Shown piece by piece: positions 14,730 to 17,788 of a stretch of DNA of 17,788 bases. Position numbers and translations under genes: made by a program. The notes beneath the pieces are model-generated. The model saw only the letters and a list, made by a program, of their open reading frames with translations. It did not search any database and was not told the DNA's origin. Origin of the DNA: DTFZ01 sp050260375 (GTDB lineage: Bacteria > Bacillota > Clostridia > Christensenellales > SZUA-584); assembly GCA_050260375.1 (NCBI GenBank), contig JBLNCA010000033.1, positions 1-17,788 of the forward strand. The letters run 5' to 3'. Positions within the stretch are counted from its first letter, which is position 1, and each line of letters opens with the position of its first letter.

Positions 14730-15037
14730 AGCGAGCTCGCCTTCAGCTCCTCTGTTCATAATAGTCGTCTGCCTTCACTACCGTTCGGCATTCTCCTTTG
14801 TTCACAGAGCCTCCAACTCGCTTCATCACCCGCTGGGTGCGCTCGTCTCCGGCTCCCCTCCAAGGAATGGGCTAGTACATACGAAAGATTTTTTTAGGCT
14901 TCCCCTCGAGGGGAATCTGGCAAATGCGAAGCATTTGACTGATGAGGTGTAAAAACGAGACGACTGTGCGTTATACCAATATAAAATTTACTATTTCCAC
15001 CTCATCCGGCGCTGCAAGCCACCCTAGGCTTTTTTTA
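14730..15037. repeat. Dispersed non-coding repeat with a CTCGAG palindrome
   Basis: The gap 14508-15153 has no gene beyond the hsp20 promoter. It holds a 16-bp perfect palindrome TTCCCCTCGAGGGGAA (14900-14915), a hairpin CAAATGC-GAA-GCATTTG (14921-14937), and GATGAGGTG (14941-14949) with its inverse CACCTCATC (14998-15006). I recognise the combination of GGCTTCCCCT-palindrome and GACTGATGAGGTG as a repeat common in gut Clostridia intergenic regions. The block 14730-14880 is more GC-rich than its surroundings and has no supportable ORF. Confidence 0.55.
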
Positions 15038-15108
15038 TTTTCTACCTAACAACAAATCTATTCCATTAGCTTAAGCCGTCTTGCATTCCCGGTAAAATCT
15101 GCTCATAT

Positions 15109-15135
15109 AAAAAAGCTCCGGATAATACTCCGCAG
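15109..15135 (-). terminator. Intrinsic terminator of the Lrp-aminotransferase operon
   Basis: On the minus strand GCTGCGGA (15135-15128) pairs with TCCGGAGC (15121-15114) apart from one mismatch, and six T follow. It lies 18 bp after the aminotransferase stop codon. Confidence 0.7.
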
Positions 15136-15153
15136 CCTCTTTTCTTCATTCTG

Positions 15154-16326
15154 TTACAGCTCCACAATAAAGCTTTTTATGCGCGCAAGCGCTTCTTTAA
15201 GGTTGGCAAGCGACGACGCGTAAGAGCACCTTATATAGTTGCCCATTCCCTCGCCGAACGCCGTGCCGGGCACGCACGCCACTCTCTTCTCGAACAGCAG
15301 CCGCTTGCAGAACTCTTCAGCTTCCAGCCCCGTGCTGCTTATATTCGGGAATATGTAGAACGCGCCGAGCGGCTCGAAGCAATGAAGCCCCATTTCGTTG
15401 AGCGACGTATACATCAGCTTCCTGCGCCTGTTATATTCCGCAGTCATTCTGCGGACATTGGGAAAGCCGTGGTTGCACTCGTACCGCATCGCCTCTACGC
15501 CGGCGTCCTGGCTGAACACCGAAGCGCACAGCATCGAATACTGGTGGATCTTCACCATCGCGTCAATCAGTGGTTTAGGTCCCGCGGCGTACCCGAGGCG
15601 AAATCCCGTCATAGCAAACGCCTTTGAAAAGCCGTTTATCACTATTGTGCGCTCCTGCATGCCAGGCAGCGACGCTATCGAGCAGTGCTTGCCGCCGTAC
15701 GTAAGCTCGCAGTACACCTCGTCGGTTATTACGAGCAGGTCGTGTTCCACTATTATCGGTATTATCTTCTCGTAGTCTTCCCTGGTCATTATAGCGCCCG
15801 TAGGGTTGTTGGGGAACGGCACGACAATGGCCTTCGTTCTGCTCGTGATGTTATTAAGCAGGCTTTCCGGCTTAAGCCTGAAGTTTTCCTCTTCCTTTAG
15901 CACCATGGGCACCGGTTTCCCGCCCGCGAAGCTCACGCCCGGCATATATGATACGTACGACGGCGCCGGCACGAGCACCTCGTCGCCCGGGTTCATTATC
16001 GCGCGGAAGGCAAGGTCGAGCGCCTCGCTCGCCCCTACGGTAACGACTATCTCGTTAAGCGCGTACTCAAGGCCGAAGCGCAGCTCCAGGTATTTTATTA
16101 TCTCTTTTCTCAAATCCGTTGAGCCGTGATTGGACGTATAATGCGTACGCCCCGATTCAAGAGCATATATTGCGCTTTCGCGTATGTTCCACGGCGTATC
16201 AAAATCCGGCTCGCCTACTCCCAGCGATATGCAGTCCTTCATCTCGCTCGCGATATCGAAAAACTTGCGTATGCCCGAAGGCGGCACGTTTTTGACTACG
16301 GTCGATATATAGTCTTCCGGTTTCAC
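15154..16326 (-). CDS. Class I/II PLP-dependent aminotransferase
   Basis: This 390-residue fold-type I aminotransferase is of the aspartate/aromatic aminotransferase (PatA-like) subgroup. Key parts: substrate-side GVGEPDFDTP (36-45), the cofactor-binding turn GASEALDLA (98-106), NNPTG (173-177), DEVY (202-205), and the Schiff-base lysine K235 in NGFSKAFAMTGFRLGY; the C-terminal carboxylate-binding arginine is probably in NYIRCSY. It would transfer amino groups between an amino acid and 2-oxoglutarate in the cytoplasm. The amino acid is not determined by the sequence. It starts with GTG inside the stop of the Lrp/AsnC gene (GTGA), so the regulator and enzyme are co-expressed, which suggests the regulator senses the same amino acid. 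Confidence 0.92.
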   Translation of the reverse strand: MKPEDYISTVVKNVPPSGIRKFFDIASEMKDCISLGVGEPDFDTPWNIRESAIYALESGRTHYTSNHGSTDLRKEIIKYLELRFGLEYALNEIVVTVGASEALDLAFRAIMNPGDEVLVPAPSYVSYMPGVSFAGGKPVPMVLKEEENFRLKPESLLNNITSRTKAIVVPFPNNPTGAIMTREDYEKIIPIIVEHDLLVITDEVYCELTYGGKHCSIASLPGMQERTIVINGFSKAFAMTGFRLGYAAGPKPLIDAMVKIHQYSMLCASVFSQDAGVEAMRYECNHGFPNVRRMTAEYNRRRKLMYTSLNEMGLHCFEPLGAFYIFPNISSTGLEAEEFCKRLLFEKRVACVPGTAFGEGMGNYIRCSYASSLANLKEALARIKSFIVEL

Positions 16327-16817
16327 GGGGAGATCACCAGCCTTTCCTTCTCCTCCTTCTCGGTCATAATAACGCCCAGCTCCTTATACTTGCGCATAAT
16401 GAAGTGCGTTACTGTGCTTGCGACGCCGTCGAGCACCGCGAGCTTTTCAAACACGAACTGCGATATCTGCTTCATGTTCTGCGCGCGTACTATGACCGCG
16501 AGGTCGTACGTCCCCGACATAAGGTATACCGACTTTACCTCGTCGAATTTGTATATCCTCTCGGCAAGGTCGTCATACCCCAGCCCCCGCTTTGGGACAA
16601 CCTTAACTTCTATGAGCGCTTCCGCATCCTCGGTCTTCGTCTTTTCCCTGTTTATTATTGCAGTGTATTTGACTATTACCTTGTCTTTTTCCAGCTTTTC
16701 GACTGCTTTTTTAACGTCCGCCGCAGCCGCGCCTGTCATCGCCGCAATATCTTCGACGGTAGTCTTAGCGTCGTTCTCCAGAATCTCCAGTATCTCTTTT
16801 TTGAGTGAATCGCTCAT
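16323..16817 (-). CDS. Lrp/AsnC family transcriptional regulator
   Basis: This 164-residue protein has an N-terminal winged helix-turn-helix (about 1-55: KKEILEILENDAKTTVEDIAAMTG then VKKAVEKLEKDKVIVKY) and a C-terminal RAM/ligand-binding domain (about 65-145) with the usual SGTYDLAVIV segment. It is slightly longer than many Lrp proteins, owing to a charged C-terminal tail (TEKEEKERLVISP). Such proteins form octamers and respond to amino acids. The gene is the first of a two-gene operon with the aminotransferase. The ATG at 16817 has AGGGGG upstream. Confidence 0.9.
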   Translation of the reverse strand: MSDSLKKEILEILENDAKTTVEDIAAMTGAAAADVKKAVEKLEKDKVIVKYTAIINREKTKTEDAEALIEVKVVPKRGLGYDDLAERIYKFDEVKSVYLMSGTYDLAVIVRAQNMKQISQFVFEKLAVLDGVASTVTHFIMRKYKELGVIMTEKEEKERLVISP

Positions 16818-16856
16818 TTGGTTGGTCCCCCTATGGTACTTGTAGCTTTTCCGTGT

Positions 16857-16886
16857 ATTCTACCACCTAATCTACAAGCGAGTCAA
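16857..16886 (-). promoter_or_regulatory. SigA-type promoter of the Lrp-aminotransferase operon
   Basis: On the minus strand -35 TTGACT (16886-16881), an 18-bp spacer and -10 TAGAAT (16862-16857), 39 nt upstream of the Lrp ATG. On the plus strand, TTGACA (16909-16914) and TATAAT (16926-16931) are only 11 bp apart and should not form a normal promoter for the next gene. Confidence 0.6.
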
Positions 16887-16970
16887 CGCATAAATGGCGT
16901 TTTCTGGCTTGACATTCGATTATATTATAATGCCGGCAGCCCAAGCGAAAAAGCGCCCGGTATTGATATC

Positions 16971-16992
16971 GCATACAGGAATTTCCGTATGC
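16971..16992. promoter_or_regulatory. Inverted repeat upstream of the DUF3795-like gene
   Basis: GCATAC (16971-16976) and GTATGC (16987-16992) enclose a near-symmetric GGAA/TTCC core. It lies 54 bp before the ATG. It could be an operator or a leader hairpin. No clear promoter pair was found. Confidence 0.35.
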
Positions 16993-17046
16993 GTATAGAG
17001 TGTATCATTATAAAAATTGTTGTTATTAAGCGAAAGGACGATAAAT

Positions 17047-17565
17047 ATGACTGATTACGCGATAACACCCGACAAGGCAAGAGCCGCTGTTTGCGGGCTT
17101 TTCTGCCCCTCGTGCACCATTTATATAGGAACGCACGAAGACCCCGAGCGGCTGAAAAGCCTTGCCGGGCATATGGGCGTTCCTGTGAGCGAGCTTGAAT
17201 GCGACGGCTGCCGCTCCGGGCGGCTTAACATATTCTGCCGTACTCGGTGCAATATGAAAGCGTGCGCCGCTAATAAGGGTATAGAGTTCTGCGGCGAGTG
17301 CGGCGAATACCCCTGCAAAGAGCTTACTGACTTCCAGTCCCAGATGCCGCACCGCAAGGAGCTGTGGAACTCGCTTGAGCGCATAAGCGAAGCGGGCTGG
17401 GAGACATGGTATGCCGAGATGGAAGCGCTCTATTCATGCGATTGCGGAACGATAAACTCAGCTTACGACATTAAATGCCGCAAGTGCGGCGCCGAGCCGA
17501 GCTGCGGGTATGTGAGCCGCTACACTGACGATATACAAAAACACCTTTTCAAGCAGAGCCTGTAG
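17047..17565 (+). CDS. Cys-rich DUF3795-like protein with C-terminal zinc ribbon
   Basis: This 172-residue cytoplasmic protein has 16 cysteines. The N-terminal part has CGLFCPSC (16-23), ECDGC (51-55), C64/C68/C73 and FCGECGEYPC (81-90), a pattern I recognise as DUF3795. The C-terminal part has a separate zinc-ribbon-like CxC...CxxC (C131/C133, C144/C147) plus C153. The function of the family is unknown; metal binding is likely from the cysteines. The ATG at 17047 has AAGGA about 9 nt upstream; the longer frame from 17017 has no ribosome binding site. It is one of two plus-strand genes in the window and is divergent from the Lrp operon. A TACAGG/CCTGTA hairpin follows (17590-17613) without a T-tract. 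Confidence 0.75.
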   Translation: MTDYAITPDKARAAVCGLFCPSCTIYIGTHEDPERLKSLAGHMGVPVSELECDGCRSGRLNIFCRTRCNMKACAANKGIEFCGECGEYPCKELTDFQSQMPHRKELWNSLERISEAGWETWYAEMEALYSCDCGTINSAYDIKCRKCGAEPSCGYVSRYTDDIQKHLFKQSL

Positions 17566-17671
17566 CTGAGTTTTGGATTCATGTGGTTGTACAGGAGGGC
17601 TTGCTTGCCTGTATTCCTGCATCGACGCGCCCTTCCCTAGTAAAACTGGGGGTATATTGTGCTAAAGCTCA

Positions 17672-17788
17672 ATCGAGTAGGAGGTAGGTGATTATTTCAC
17701 CTACCGACCTCTCACACCACCGTACGTACCGTTCGGTATACGGCGGTTCAAATAGGAATTAGTGTACTAATAAATACCTTTCGGTTAT
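17672..17788 (-). ncRNA. Group II intron, 3' end (domains V and VI), continuing beyond the window
   Basis: On the minus strand, domain V (17749-17714) shows an 8-bp helix (CCGCCGTA/TACGGTGG, with a G.T wobble at the right place), a 2-nt CG bulge on the 3' side, 4 bp and a GAAC loop. The catalytic triad position reads CGC instead of the common AGC. Domain VI (17713-17672) has GAG/CTC, then a bulged A at 17678, AGG/CCT, and a 9-bp GGTAGGTGA/TCACCTACC stem. The bulged A is the seventh base from the end, as expected for the branch point, and the intron ends in AT. The reverse transcriptase, if present, lies outside the window. The 3' exon (17671-17566) holds no gene. Confidence 0.82.

Noticed and set aside
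14662..14952. 96-codon plus-strand frame in the repeat region
   Set aside because: It runs across the palindromes of a non-coding repeat, has no ribosome binding site and no recognisable protein features.
16909..16931. TTGACA and TATAAT as a plus-strand promoter for the DUF3795-like gene
   Set aside because: The spacer is only 11 bp, too short for a SigA promoter.
1..17788. CRISPR arrays, tRNA or rRNA genes
   Set aside because: No regularly spaced direct repeats of 25-40 bp and no cloverleaf or rRNA signature were seen by eye; the repeats present are palindromic units and the radA end duplication.

Overview
The window looks like a chromosomal segment from a spore-forming, monoderm member of the Clostridia (Bacillota). 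This rests on a spmA-spmB pair, an AbrB/SpoVT-type regulator with a C-terminal zinc ribbon, AGGAGG-type ribosome binding sites, and a yabB-rsmI/abrB arrangement like that of Bacillus subtilis. Almost every gene is on the minus strand; the exceptions are the AbrB-like gene and the DUF3795-like gene. I cannot name a species.

Layout. 1-137: a long imperfect hairpin with a T-tract. 138-1240: spmAB, divergent from an AbrB-like gene (1425-1664). The AbrB-like gene converges with rsmI (1667-2473), followed by a trmN6/yabB-type methyltransferase (2668-3411). 3749-7177: a MacAB-like operon (adaptor, ATPase, FtsX-type permease) with its own promoter and terminator. 7394-7972: a DUF6512-like membrane protein. 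8045-11145: an island holding one MmeI-like (type IIL) restriction-modification gene between two copies of the 3' end of radA. 11072-12421: radA. 12638-13660: an EF-hand protein behind a SigD-type promoter. 13845-14091: a chain of stem-loops ending in a terminator, downstream of an hsp20 gene (14118-14507). 14508-15153: non-coding, with a dispersed repeat. 15154-16817: an Lrp/AsnC regulator and class I/II aminotransferase operon. 17047-17565: a Cys-rich DUF3795-like protein. 17672 to the right edge: the 3' end of a minus-strand group II intron (domains V and VI).

Three things stand out. (1) The restriction-modification gene sits at the radA 3' end between direct repeats of about 74 bp, 47 bp of which are identical. 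RadA keeps a complete C-terminus and a displaced second copy of its 3' end lies on the far side. The cassette has no recombinase, and its single large gene carries one nonsense codon between methyltransferase motifs. (2) A family of about 40-45 bp palindromic units occurs five times, always in the same orientation. One copy lies in frame inside the DUF6512-like gene and adds 15 residues, much like Rickettsia palindromic elements. One copy shows a compensatory stem change. (3) The region downstream of hsp20 holds five stem-loops in about 245 bp and ends in a minus-strand intrinsic terminator, so it may be a structured 3' UTR, a small RNA or a MITE-like element.

No tRNA, rRNA or CRISPR array was seen. 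All functional names come from reading motifs by eye, without any database search.
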